Assembly: GCA_012517905.1 (NCBI GenBank)
Contig: JAAYUE010000028.1
Location: forward strand, 1-46,453
Direction of reading: 5' to 3'
DNA: 46,453 nt
DNA from: Clostridiales bacterium
Lineage (GTDB): Bacteria; Bacillota; Clostridia; Christensenellales; CAG-138
Positions 15,255-22,354 of this stretch are shown here, piece by piece (within the stretch, counting starts at the first letter, position 1; each line of letters starts with the position of its first letter). The translations under genes and the position numbers were made by a program. The notes beneath the pieces are model-generated. The model was given only the letters and a program-made list of their open reading frames with translations, did not search any database and had not been told where the DNA came from.

Positions 15255-16112
15255 TTATTCGGCGGTGACCATGGTGCCGATGCCCTCGTCCGTGAGCATC
15301 TCGATGAGGATGGCGTGCGGCACGCGCCCGTCGATGATGAAGGCGCGCTTCGCGCCTTTTTCCACCGCGTGCGCGCAGCATGCGAGCTTGGGGATCATGC
15401 CGCCGGTGACCACGCCGCTTTCCTGCAGGGCGGGGATATCGCTCAGCGACAGCCGCGCAATCAGGCTTTGCGGGTCCTGCGCGTTTCTCAGCACGCCTTT
15501 GGTGTCCGTCATGTTGATGAGGCTCTCCGCCTCCAGCGCGCCGGCGATATAGGCCGCGGCGGTGTCCGCGTTGATGTTGTAGACGTTGCCCGCCTTGTCG
15601 CAGCCGAGCGTGGAGACGACGGGGATATAGCCCTTTTCGAGCAGGTCCTTGATCGGCTCGGGATGGATGGCGACGATTTCGCCGACATAGCCGAGCGATT
15701 CGTCCAGCATCTTTGCTTCGATCAGATGCCCGTCCATACCGCTGATGCCGACCGCGCGGCCGCCGACGTTTTGAATCAGATTGACAAGGCCCTTGTTGAC
15801 CTTGCCCGCGAGCACCATCTGCGCGACCTCGACCGTCTCTTTGTCGGTCACGCGGAGGCCGCCGACAAACGTGCTCTCCTTGCCGAGCTTTTTCAGCGTT
15901 GCGCTGATCTCCGGCCCGCCGCCGTGCACCAGCACGATCTTGACCCCGACGAGCGTGAGCAGCACGACGTCGCCCATGACCGCCTTTTTCAGAGACTCGT
16001 CCTCCATGGCGCTGCCGCCGTATTTGACCACGACGGTCTTGCCATAGTAGTTTTGAATGTATGGCAGCGCCTGGATGAGCACCTCGGCGCGCTTTGCGAT
16101 GTCGATGCTCAT
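15255..16112 (-). CDS. argB: Acetylglutamate kinase
   Basis: Phosphorylates N-acetylglutamate with ATP, usually the arginine-inhibited step in organisms with the acetyl cycle. The 285 residues follow the amino-acid-kinase fold: VVKYGGSAM, LVHGGGPEIS, and GMIPKLACCAHAVEKG near the C-terminus. The N-terminal helix present before VVKYGG fits the arginine-sensitive hexameric type, consistent with ArgJ in the same operon; sensitivity itself is inference. Its start overlaps the argJ stop by 4 nt (ATGA). Confidence 0.95.
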   Translation of the reverse strand: MSIDIAKRAEVLIQALPYIQNYYGKTVVVKYGGSAMEDESLKKAVMGDVVLLTLVGVKIVLVHGGGPEISATLKKLGKESTFVGGLRVTDKETVEVAQMVLAGKVNKGLVNLIQNVGGRAVGISGMDGHLIEAKMLDESLGYVGEIVAIHPEPIKDLLEKGYIPVVSTLGCDKAGNVYNINADTAAAYIAGALEAESLINMTDTKGVLRNAQDPQSLIARLSLSDIPALQESGVVTGGMIPKLACCAHAVEKGAKRAFIIDGRVPHAILIEMLTDEGIGTMVTAE

Positions 16113-17368
16113 GTGCGGTAATCCCCGTTGATCTTCACGTAGTCGTAGGTCAAATCGCAGCCGTAAGCGGTTGCGAAGGCCGTTCCGTCGCCAAGCGTTA
16201 TCTCAATGGCGATTTCGCTTTCCAGAAGGACCTGTTTTGCCAGCTCTTCCGAAAAGTCCACGCCCGTGCCGTTTTTGCAGACCTCGACCGCGCCCGCGGC
16301 GGAGGAAAACGTCACGCCGACCCGATTCACATCCGTCGGCACGCCCGCGTAGCCGAGCGCGCAGAGCACGCGGCCCCAGTTTGCGTCCGCGCCGAACATG
16401 GCGCATTTGACGAGCGGCGAGTTGATGACGGATTTGCTGAGCTTGATGGCGGAGGCTTTGTCCGCCGCGCCGGCGAGCTTGCAGACGATGAGCTTCGTCG
16501 CGCCTTCGCCGTCCGCGGCGATGGAGCGGCTGAGATATTGCGTCACCGCCGAGAGCGCGGCGCAGAAGGCGTCGTAGTCCGCGCCGTCGGCTTCGATCGC
16601 GGCGTTGCCCGCCATGCCGTTTGCCAGAATCGTGACCATGTCGTTGGTGGAGGTGTCGCCGTCCACGCTGACCATGTTGAAGCTGTCGAGAATATCCACG
16701 CTCAGCGCTTTTTGCAGCATCGCAGGCGTGATATTCGCGTCCGTGGTGACAAAGCCCAGCATGGTCGCCATGTTCGGCTGAATCATGCCGCTGCCCTTGG
16801 CGATGCCGCCGATGCGGCAGACTTTGCCGCTGAGTGTGAACTCGAACGCGATCTCTTTTTTGTGCACGTCGGTTGTCATGATGGCTTCCGCCGCGGCGTT
16901 GCTGTCGTCGCCGAGCGCGGCGACGAGCGGGCCGATGCCACTTGCGATGGGTTCGATGTCCAGCGGTTTTCCGATGACGCCCGTGGAGGCGACCACGACG
17001 TCGCTTGCGGAGATGTTCAGCGCCTTGCCAAGCAGCTCGCACATCCCGGTCGCGATTTCCACGCCGTTTGCGTTGCAGGTGTTAGCGTTTCCGCTGTTGC
17101 AGATGATGGCGCTGGCGTAGCCGTCCGAAACGTTCGCTTTGGTCACGGCGATGGGTGCGCCCTGCACGAGGTTTTGCGTGTAGACACAGGCGCAGGCGGC
17201 CCTGACCTGGCTTGTGATCAGCGCGAGATCCTTTTTGCTCTTGTTTTTGCGGATGCCGCAGTAAACGCCGCCGGCCAAAAAGCCCTTTGCGGCGCAGACG
17301 CCGCCGTCGATTTGCCGGATTGCATCATATTTCGATTCGGCAGCGCTGCCGATAACGGTCTGTTTCAT
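16109..17368 (-). CDS. argJ: Bifunctional ornithine acetyltransferase / N-acetylglutamate synthase
   Basis: Moves the acetyl group from N-acetylornithine to glutamate, closing the acetyl cycle; many members also make N-acetylglutamate from acetyl-CoA. The 419-residue precursor carries the self-cleavage motif MATMLG, with T202 expected to be the new N-terminal nucleophile of the beta chain. The alpha chain has ASTGVIG and the oxyanion-hole region. Whether it is mono- or bifunctional cannot be read from sequence, but no argA or argE is seen here. It lies 48 nt after argC, and its stop overlaps the argB start. Confidence 0.95.
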   Translation of the reverse strand: MKQTVIGSAAESKYDAIRQIDGGVCAAKGFLAGGVYCGIRKNKSKKDLALITSQVRAACACVYTQNLVQGAPIAVTKANVSDGYASAIICNSGNANTCNANGVEIATGMCELLGKALNISASDVVVASTGVIGKPLDIEPIASGIGPLVAALGDDSNAAAEAIMTTDVHKKEIAFEFTLSGKVCRIGGIAKGSGMIQPNMATMLGFVTTDANITPAMLQKALSVDILDSFNMVSVDGDTSTNDMVTILANGMAGNAAIEADGADYDAFCAALSAVTQYLSRSIAADGEGATKLIVCKLAGAADKASAIKLSKSVINSPLVKCAMFGADANWGRVLCALGYAGVPTDVNRVGVTFSSAAGAVEVCKNGTGVDFSEELAKQVLLESEIAIEITLGDGTAFATAYGCDLTYDYVKINGDYRT

Positions 17369-17416
17369 GTTGCTTGTGCCCTTTCGTGTTCGCGCTCCGC
17401 TCCTGCGCGGGGCCGG

Positions 17417-18358
17417 TTATTGCCCGCCGAGGTTGAGTCCCGCGTAGGGATCCGCCCCGATGAGGATGTTCATCAGCTGAATCGCCGCGCCGCTTGCGCC
17501 CTTGCCGAGGTTGTCGAAGCGCGCAAGCAGCGTGATTCGCTCCTCGTTTCCGGCGACGCTGATGTCCATGCCGTCCAGATCCTTGAGCTTGCCGCTGGCG
17601 AGATAGCCGTGCTCGTCCATCTGCTCGCAGTAGCGCACCATGGGTCCGGCGTATCGCTCGCGGTAGAGCGAGCGAATGTCCTCCGGGCCGTATCCGTCGC
17701 CGAGCTGCTCGCGAAACACCGAGAGGATGGTGAGCATGCCGTTGAAATAGTCCGCAACGACGGGGAAAAACGCGGGGGCGGCGGCAAGGCCGCTGTAATG
17801 GTGCATTTCCTTTAGGTGCTTGTGATGCTGCCCCAGCGCGTAGAGCCGGGGGGACTTGAGCAGCACGTCCCGATAATCGGAGTCGTACTGCGCAATCATC
17901 TTATGTCCGCCGCCGCTGTAGCCGGTGAGTGAGGTGCAGCTTAAAAGCGCGTCCTTTCTGAGGATGCCCGCCTTGATCAGCGGCGCGGTCAGCGCGAGAA
18001 AACCGCTTGCGTGGCAGCCGGGCACGGACACGCGCGTCGCGCCGTCCATCGCGTCCCAGCCGCCGTCCAGCGCTTCCGGCAGGCCGTATACCCAGCCGTC
18101 GGCGATGCGGTGCGCGGTGGAAGGGTCGATGATGCGCACGTGTGGCTCGGTCACCATTTCACAGGCTTCGATGGCCGCGTCCTCCGGCAGGCAGAGGATG
18201 GCGACGTCGCAGCGGTTGAGCTGCTCTCTGCGCAGGGCGGGGTTTTTCCGCTCCCGCTCCGGCAGGGTTAAAAGCTCCAGATCGCCGCGCTGGATCAGCC
18301 GGTCGTAGATCCGAAGTCCCGTCGTGCCTTCTTTGCCGTCGATGAAAACTTTCGTCAT
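17417..18358 (-). CDS. argC: N-acetyl-gamma-glutamyl-phosphate reductase, short type
   Basis: Reduces N-acetylglutamyl phosphate to the semialdehyde with NADPH. At 313 residues it is the short form with N-terminus VFIDGKEGTTGLRIYDRL (TIGR01851-like), distinct from the roughly 345-residue form usual in Bacillus-type operons. The catalytic cysteine is C115 in SVPGCHASGF, and HKH/H-rich segments near 175-185 include the acid-base histidine. Its ATG overlaps the argH stop by 4 nt, showing translational coupling. Confidence 0.94.
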   Translation of the reverse strand: MTKVFIDGKEGTTGLRIYDRLIQRGDLELLTLPERERKNPALRREQLNRCDVAILCLPEDAAIEACEMVTEPHVRIIDPSTAHRIADGWVYGLPEALDGGWDAMDGATRVSVPGCHASGFLALTAPLIKAGILRKDALLSCTSLTGYSGGGHKMIAQYDSDYRDVLLKSPRLYALGQHHKHLKEMHHYSGLAAAPAFFPVVADYFNGMLTILSVFREQLGDGYGPEDIRSLYRERYAGPMVRYCEQMDEHGYLASGKLKDLDGMDISVAGNEERITLLARFDNLGKGASGAAIQLMNILIGADPYAGLNLGGQ

Positions 18359-19731
18359 TTGATCACGTTCTCCCGTAGTTGCCGAATCTGCGCGCGCACC
18401 GATTCCGGCGAGGTTCCGCCTTCGGAGGTGCGGCTCTTTGCGCAGAGATCGAGGTTGACCGCCTCGTAGATATCCGCCTCAAACAGCTCGCTGAGCGCCT
18501 GGTAGTCCGAAAGCGGCAGGCTTTCGAGCGTCTGACGGCTTGCGATGCACTGCGCAACGAGCTGTCCCGTGAGTTTATAGGCCGTGCGGAACGGCATGCC
18601 CTTTTTCACGAGGTAGTCCGCCGCGTCCGTCGCGTTGATGAACCCCTCTGCGGCGGCTTTTCGCATGTTTTCCGGGTGCACGGTCATGGTGGAGAGCATC
18701 GGCGCGAAGACCGAAAGACAGAGCTTTGCCGTGTCCAGCGCGTCGAAGATGGCTTCCTTGTCCTCCTGCAGGTCCTTGTTGTAGGCCAGCGGGAGGCCCT
18801 TCATCATGGTCAGCAGCGTAATCAGGTCGCCGTAGACGCGCCCGGCCTTGCCGCGGACCAGCTCCGCCATGTCGCTGTTTTTCTTCTGCGGCATGATCGA
18901 AGAGCCGGTGGAAAACTCGTCCGACAGTTCGACAAATCGAAACTCCCAGCTCGTCCAGAGGATGATCTCCTCGGAAAAGCGGGACAGGTGCGTCATGAGG
19001 ATGCTCAGCGCGCCGGCAAGCTCCACGCAGAAGTCCCGGTCCGCCACCGCGTCCACGGAGTTGGGCAGCGCGCCCGAAAAACCGAGCGCCTTTGCCGTCA
19101 TGCCGCGGTCGATGGGATAGGTCGTTCCCGCAAACGCGCACGCGCCGAGCGGGGAAAGGTCCATGTTGCCCGCCGCGCTGTTCAGCCGCGCGATGTCGCG
19201 CGAGAGCATGAACGCGTAGGCGAGAATCCAGTGTCCGAAGGTGACGGGCTGCGCGCGCTGCAGATGGGTATAGCCGGGCATGATCGTCTCGGCGTGCGCC
19301 TCGGCGACGTCCGCAATCGCCGCGATGAGCGATTTGACGAGCGAAACGACCTCGGCGGTGTCCTTCCGAAGATACAGCCGCAGATCGAGCGCGACCTGGT
19401 CGTTGCGGCTTCTGGCGGTGTGCAGCTTTTTGCCGTCCTCGCCAATGCGGCGGGTGAGCTCGAACTCGACGAAGGAATGGATGTCCTCCGCGCGCGGGTC
19501 GATCTTGATCAACCCGCAGCGCAGGTCGTTCAGGATGCCCTCGAGCCCCGCGATGATCGCGTCCGCGCTCGCTTGCGGGATGATGCCGACGGCGCCGAGC
19601 ATCGCCGCGTGGGCCATGGAGCCGGTGATGTCCTGCTCCGCCATGCGCGAATCAAACGCGATCGACCGGTTGAATTCGTCCGCCAGCGCGGCGTTGCCGC
19701 CCGTCGTCCGTCCCGCCCAGAGTTTTTCCAT
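18355..19731 (-). CDS. argH: Argininosuccinate lyase
   Basis: Splits argininosuccinate into arginine and fumarate. The 458-residue protein belongs to the fumarase/aspartase superfamily; the mobile loop signature GSSIMPQKKNSD holds the catalytic serine, and HTARSRNDQ and GYTHLQRAQPVTFGHW are intact. The chosen ATG at 19731 follows GGGAAG; a longer in-frame start upstream lies within the promoter. It begins a six-gene run in which several junctions overlap by 4 nt, and a separate promoter precedes it. Confidence 0.95.
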   Translation of the reverse strand: MEKLWAGRTTGGNAALADEFNRSIAFDSRMAEQDITGSMAHAAMLGAVGIIPQASADAIIAGLEGILNDLRCGLIKIDPRAEDIHSFVEFELTRRIGEDGKKLHTARSRNDQVALDLRLYLRKDTAEVVSLVKSLIAAIADVAEAHAETIMPGYTHLQRAQPVTFGHWILAYAFMLSRDIARLNSAAGNMDLSPLGACAFAGTTYPIDRGMTAKALGFSGALPNSVDAVADRDFCVELAGALSILMTHLSRFSEEIILWTSWEFRFVELSDEFSTGSSIMPQKKNSDMAELVRGKAGRVYGDLITLLTMMKGLPLAYNKDLQEDKEAIFDALDTAKLCLSVFAPMLSTMTVHPENMRKAAAEGFINATDAADYLVKKGMPFRTAYKLTGQLVAQCIASRQTLESLPLSDYQALSELFEADIYEAVNLDLCAKSRTSEGGTSPESVRAQIRQLRENVIK

Positions 19732-19764
19732 GCTCTTCCCGCTTTCGATGGTCGTTGTTGCGAG

Positions 19765-19783
19765 CGCCCGCCGGAGGCGGGCG
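19765..19783 (-). promoter_or_regulatory. GC hairpin in the argH leader
   Basis: Perfect 8-bp arms CGCCCGCC / GGCGGGCG around a 3-nt loop, between the argH promoter and start codon. No T run follows, so it is not an ordinary terminator; it could pause transcription or protect the mRNA 5' end. Confidence 0.35.
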
Positions 19784-19818
19784 TCGACAAGGGGTATGGT
19801 GCTTTGCTGCTTGCCTTT

Positions 19819-19847
19819 ATTATAGCGCGTTTCGCCGGGCAAATAAA
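19819..19847 (-). promoter_or_regulatory. Promoter of argH-C-J-B-D-F
   Basis: Minus strand TTTATT (19847-19842), 17-bp spacer and perfect TATAAT (19824-19819). The 211-bp gap between argG and argH is far larger than the other gaps in the cluster, supporting a second transcription start. Confidence 0.6.
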
Positions 19848-19942
19848 ACGATTACTTGTTTTTCACGGGCTCCCGTTCCATCGACGGGAAGCTGGGTTGT
19901 TCCCGCATTTGCCGGCGCGCTTTCCGCCCAATAAGCGGCAGG

Positions 19943-21160
19943 CTATTTGTTCTTCGCGTTTACCATGGCGCTGACCTTGGTCGGCAGGCCGTAGAGGTTG
20001 ATGAAGCCTTCCGCGTCCTTCTGGTTGTAGTCGCTCTCGCCGAAGGTGGCGATGGCTTCCGAATAGAGACTGTAGGGGCTCGTAATGCCGGCCTTGATGA
20101 TGTTGCCCTTGTAGAGCTTGAGCTTCACGGTGCCGGTCACGGTCTCCTGCGTCTTGTCGACAAACGCGGCGAGCGCCTCCCGCAGCGGGGAGAACCAGAG
20201 GCCGTTGTAGACGAGCTCGGCATAGGTGATGGCGAGTTCGGCCTTCTTATGCGCGGTCATCTTGTCCAGCGTAATGGTTTCGAGCGCCTCGTGCGCCTTG
20301 TAGAGGATCGTGCCGCCGGGGGTTTCGTAGACGCCGCGGCATTTGATGCCGACGAGCCGGTTTTCCACGATGTCCAGCAGGCCGATGCCGTTTTCGCCGC
20401 CGACCTTATTGAGCGCGAGGACGATCTCTTTTGCGCTCATCTTCTTGCCGTCGAGCGATACGGGAACGCCTTTTTCAAAGCCGATGGTCACATAGGAAGG
20501 CACATCCGGCGCGAGCTCGGGCGAGACGCTCATCTCCAGAAAACCGTCCTTATTATAGAGCGGTTCGTTGGAGGGATCTTCGAGGTCGAGCCCTTCGTGC
20601 GAAAGATGCCAGAGGTTCTTGTCCTTGGAATAGTTCGTCTCGCGGCTGATCTTGAGGGGCACGTCGTGCGCCTCGGCGTAGGCGATCTCGTCCTCGCGGC
20701 TCTTGAGCTCCCATTCGCGCCACGGCGCGATGACCTTCATGTTCGGCGCGAAGTGCTTGATGGCGAGCTCGAAACGCACCTGGTCGTTGCCCTTGCCGGT
20801 GCAGCCGTGGGCGATGGCGTCCGCGCCTTCCTTGAGCGCGATCTCGGCGATGCGCGCCGCGATGACGGGCCGCGCAAACGACGTGCCGAGCAGGTAGTCC
20901 TCATAGATCGCGCCCGCCTTCATCGTGGGCACGATGTAGTCGTTGACGAATTCTTCGGTGAGGTCTTCGACATAGAGCTTGCTCGCGCCGGTCTTGAGCG
21001 CCTTTTGCTCCAGGCCGTCCAGCTCGCCCATGCCCTGGCCGACGTCCCCCGCGACGGCGATGACTTCGCAGCCGGGGTAGTTTTCCTTAAGCCACGGGAT
21101 GATGACGGATGTATCCAGCCCACCGGAATAGGCTAAAACGATCTTTTTGATGTTCGACAT
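19943..21160 (-). CDS. argG: Argininosuccinate synthase
   Basis: Condenses citrulline and aspartate with ATP to argininosuccinate. The 405-residue protein starts with the P-loop pyrophosphatase motif AYSGGLDTS and keeps [13 protein letters not shown] and the citrulline-binding region. I chose the ATG at 21160, preceded by GGAGG 8 nt upstream; a longer frame has no ribosome site. It has its own promoter and stands 211 bp ahead of argH, so argG can be expressed separately from the rest of the pathway. Confidence 0.96.
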   Translation of the reverse strand: MSNIKKIVLAYSGGLDTSVIIPWLKENYPGCEVIAVAGDVGQGMGELDGLEQKALKTGASKLYVEDLTEEFVNDYIVPTMKAGAIYEDYLLGTSFARPVIAARIAEIALKEGADAIAHGCTGKGNDQVRFELAIKHFAPNMKVIAPWREWELKSREDEIAYAEAHDVPLKISRETNYSKDKNLWHLSHEGLDLEDPSNEPLYNKDGFLEMSVSPELAPDVPSYVTIGFEKGVPVSLDGKKMSAKEIVLALNKVGGENGIGLLDIVENRLVGIKCRGVYETPGGTILYKAHEALETITLDKMTAHKKAELAITYAELVYNGLWFSPLREALAAFVDKTQETVTGTVKLKLYKGNIIKAGITSPYSLYSEAIATFGESDYNQKDAEGFINLYGLPTKVSAMVNAKNK

Positions 21161-21184
21161 TGCAATTGCCTCCAATTGGTGAAT

Positions 21185-21198
21185 TGCATATATATTAA
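21185..21198. promoter_or_regulatory. ARG-box-like site over the argG -10 box
   Basis: TGCAT-ATAT-ATTAA differs from the ArgR/AhrC core TGAAT-WWWW-ATTCA at 2 of 10 fixed positions and covers the -10 box. Binding is inference; no argR gene is in the window. Confidence 0.35.
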
Positions 21199-21220
21199 TA
21201 AAAACAGCATAACTAGTCAA
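21192..21220 (-). promoter_or_regulatory. argG promoter
   Basis: Minus strand TTGACT (21220-21215), 17-bp spacer, TAATAT (21197-21192). Leader of about 25 nt. Confidence 0.6.
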
Positions 21221-21282
21221 GCATTATTTTTATATATTTTAAGGATTTATTTGACAAATTTCCGATTATTGGAGGAACGGAT

Positions 21283-21314
21283 TGAATATTATTCACAAAT
21301 ATGCATAATATGCA
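21283..21314. promoter_or_regulatory. Two adjacent 13-bp palindromes upstream of argG
   Basis: TGAATA-T-TATTCA (21283-21295) and TGCATA-A-TATGCA (21302-21314) are both perfect, with centres 19 bp apart, close to two helical turns. The half-sites match ArgR half-sites (TGAAT, TGCAT), but the core is one base shorter than the consensus 14 bp. Confidence 0.4.
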
Positions 21315-21477
21315 CGGAAAGGGAGCGCTTTTGCGCGAGGCGGAGGAAAAACAGCGCGGCGAAACCGGCAAAAACAAAAACGGTGGCCGCGAAATCCGTT
21401 TCATAAAAATACCGCCCTGCGAAAATCGCAAAGCGGCAACGACAGGCGGCGGTTGAGGCCGCGGAAGGAGAGCTGTG

Positions 21478-22161
21478 TTACGCGCAGGCGGGGCACCAGG
21501 CGCGGCGGGGAACGATTCGCCTGCGGCAGACCGAATCCCGAAACGCGTACCGCTCGGCGGTCAGGATGGAGAAGCGGAACGGCGCCCTTGCGTGCACCCG
21601 GCGCGCCTCGGAGGCGGCGATGAGCCGCGTCATGGCGCCGAGGCAGGCGCTGTAGGCAAACTGCACGTCCCGCGTGAGCGTGCGCTCGGCGGCGCGGTAG
21701 TCGCGCTTCATGCGGTAGACTTCTTTCACGACATCCCGCGCAGTGTCGCAGGCGGCGAACGTGTGGTTTGTCAGCGCGGACGCTTCCTTTGTATAATGCG
21801 CGCGGAAGTAGTCGTCCAGGCGCTGCTCATATGCGCCGTGCCCCTTGAGCCCCATGCGGAACTCCGGCGTGTGCGCGAAGGTGAAATAGTCCGTCATATA
21901 GTGGCAGAGGATGCCGAGGCGCAGCGCGTATTCCGGCGGAAGCTGTTCTCCGGCGGCGACGGGCTGGCCCGCGAGGGCTTCGGTGAAAATATGGATTTCG
22001 CGCTGGCATTTCAGCGTAAAGTGCGGGTTGAGGATCAGCTCCGGCAAATAATCCGGCAGCAGGTTTCCTAAAACGAACAGCTCGCGGTCGAGCTTGTACC
22101 CCTGCTGCGTGAGCGCTTCGTACAGCAGATGCCCCATGGCATGGTGGGACGCAGACTTCAT
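21478..22161 (-). CDS. Zinc-dependent phospholipase C-like protein
   Basis: A 227-residue protein with the all-helical zinc-dependent phospholipase C/S1-P1 nuclease pattern: HHAMGHLLYEAL at the N-terminus, LGNLLPDYLP with a metal-ligand Asp, and CHYMTDYFTFAH with His/Asp ligands. No signal peptide is visible, so unlike secreted toxins it is probably cytoplasmic; many Clostridia encode such proteins with no known substrate. I chose the ATG at 22161 because GGAGGAG lies just upstream; a TTG 12 nt earlier overlaps that site. The C-terminus is Arg/Cys-rich. Confidence 0.8.
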   Translation of the reverse strand: MKSASHHAMGHLLYEALTQQGYKLDRELFVLGNLLPDYLPELILNPHFTLKCQREIHIFTEALAGQPVAAGEQLPPEYALRLGILCHYMTDYFTFAHTPEFRMGLKGHGAYEQRLDDYFRAHYTKEASALTNHTFAACDTARDVVKEVYRMKRDYRAAERTLTRDVQFAYSACLGAMTRLIAASEARRVHARAPFRFSILTAERYAFRDSVCRRRIVPRRAWCPACA

Positions 22162-22293
22162 TGACTCCTCCAATTCTTCTTTTTCTAGACTTTTCTTCTT
22201 ATTTCGTGTTAATCATAGAGGAAAACAATTTGATCTTCATCTCGCCAGCGTAAAAGAAATGTAAAATTTTAGGGAAGCAAATTGTAAAATTGA

Positions 22294-22326
22294 TAAAACA
22301 AAGCCGCTTACCTGCGTAAACGGCTT
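22294..22326 (-). terminator. Terminator of the molybdenum hydroxylase operon
   Basis: On the minus strand an 11-bp stem AAGCCGTTTAC / GTAAGCGGCTT (one G-T pair, loop GCAG) followed by TGTTTT, 29 nt after the large-subunit stop. Confidence 0.8.
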
Positions 22327-22354
22327 GTGTTTGAGCGTTTTATCCTGCTTTTTC

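Larger units (their letters stand above)
21161..21477. other. Regulatory region upstream of argG
   Basis: No gene seen in 317 bp. The half nearest argG is very A+T-rich and holds the argG promoter and ARG-like sites. The half nearest the phospholipase gene is GC-rich with small inverted repeats (TGCGA/TCGCA and ACCGCC/GGCGGT on the minus strand, followed by TATTTTT near 21410), which could be the terminator of the upstream gene. Confidence 0.5.

Noticed and set aside
16094-17815. Plus-strand frame of 573 codons
   Set aside because: It is antisense to argJ and argC, with composition typical of a GC-rich shadow frame.
21161-21300. T-box or other known riboswitch in the argG leader
   Set aside because: The leader is only about 25 nt from the predicted start point, and no T-box core sequence is present on the minus strand.
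21213-21431. Minus-strand frame of 72 codons upstream of argG
   Set aside because: It covers the promoter and palindromes, has no ribosome site and no recognisable domain.
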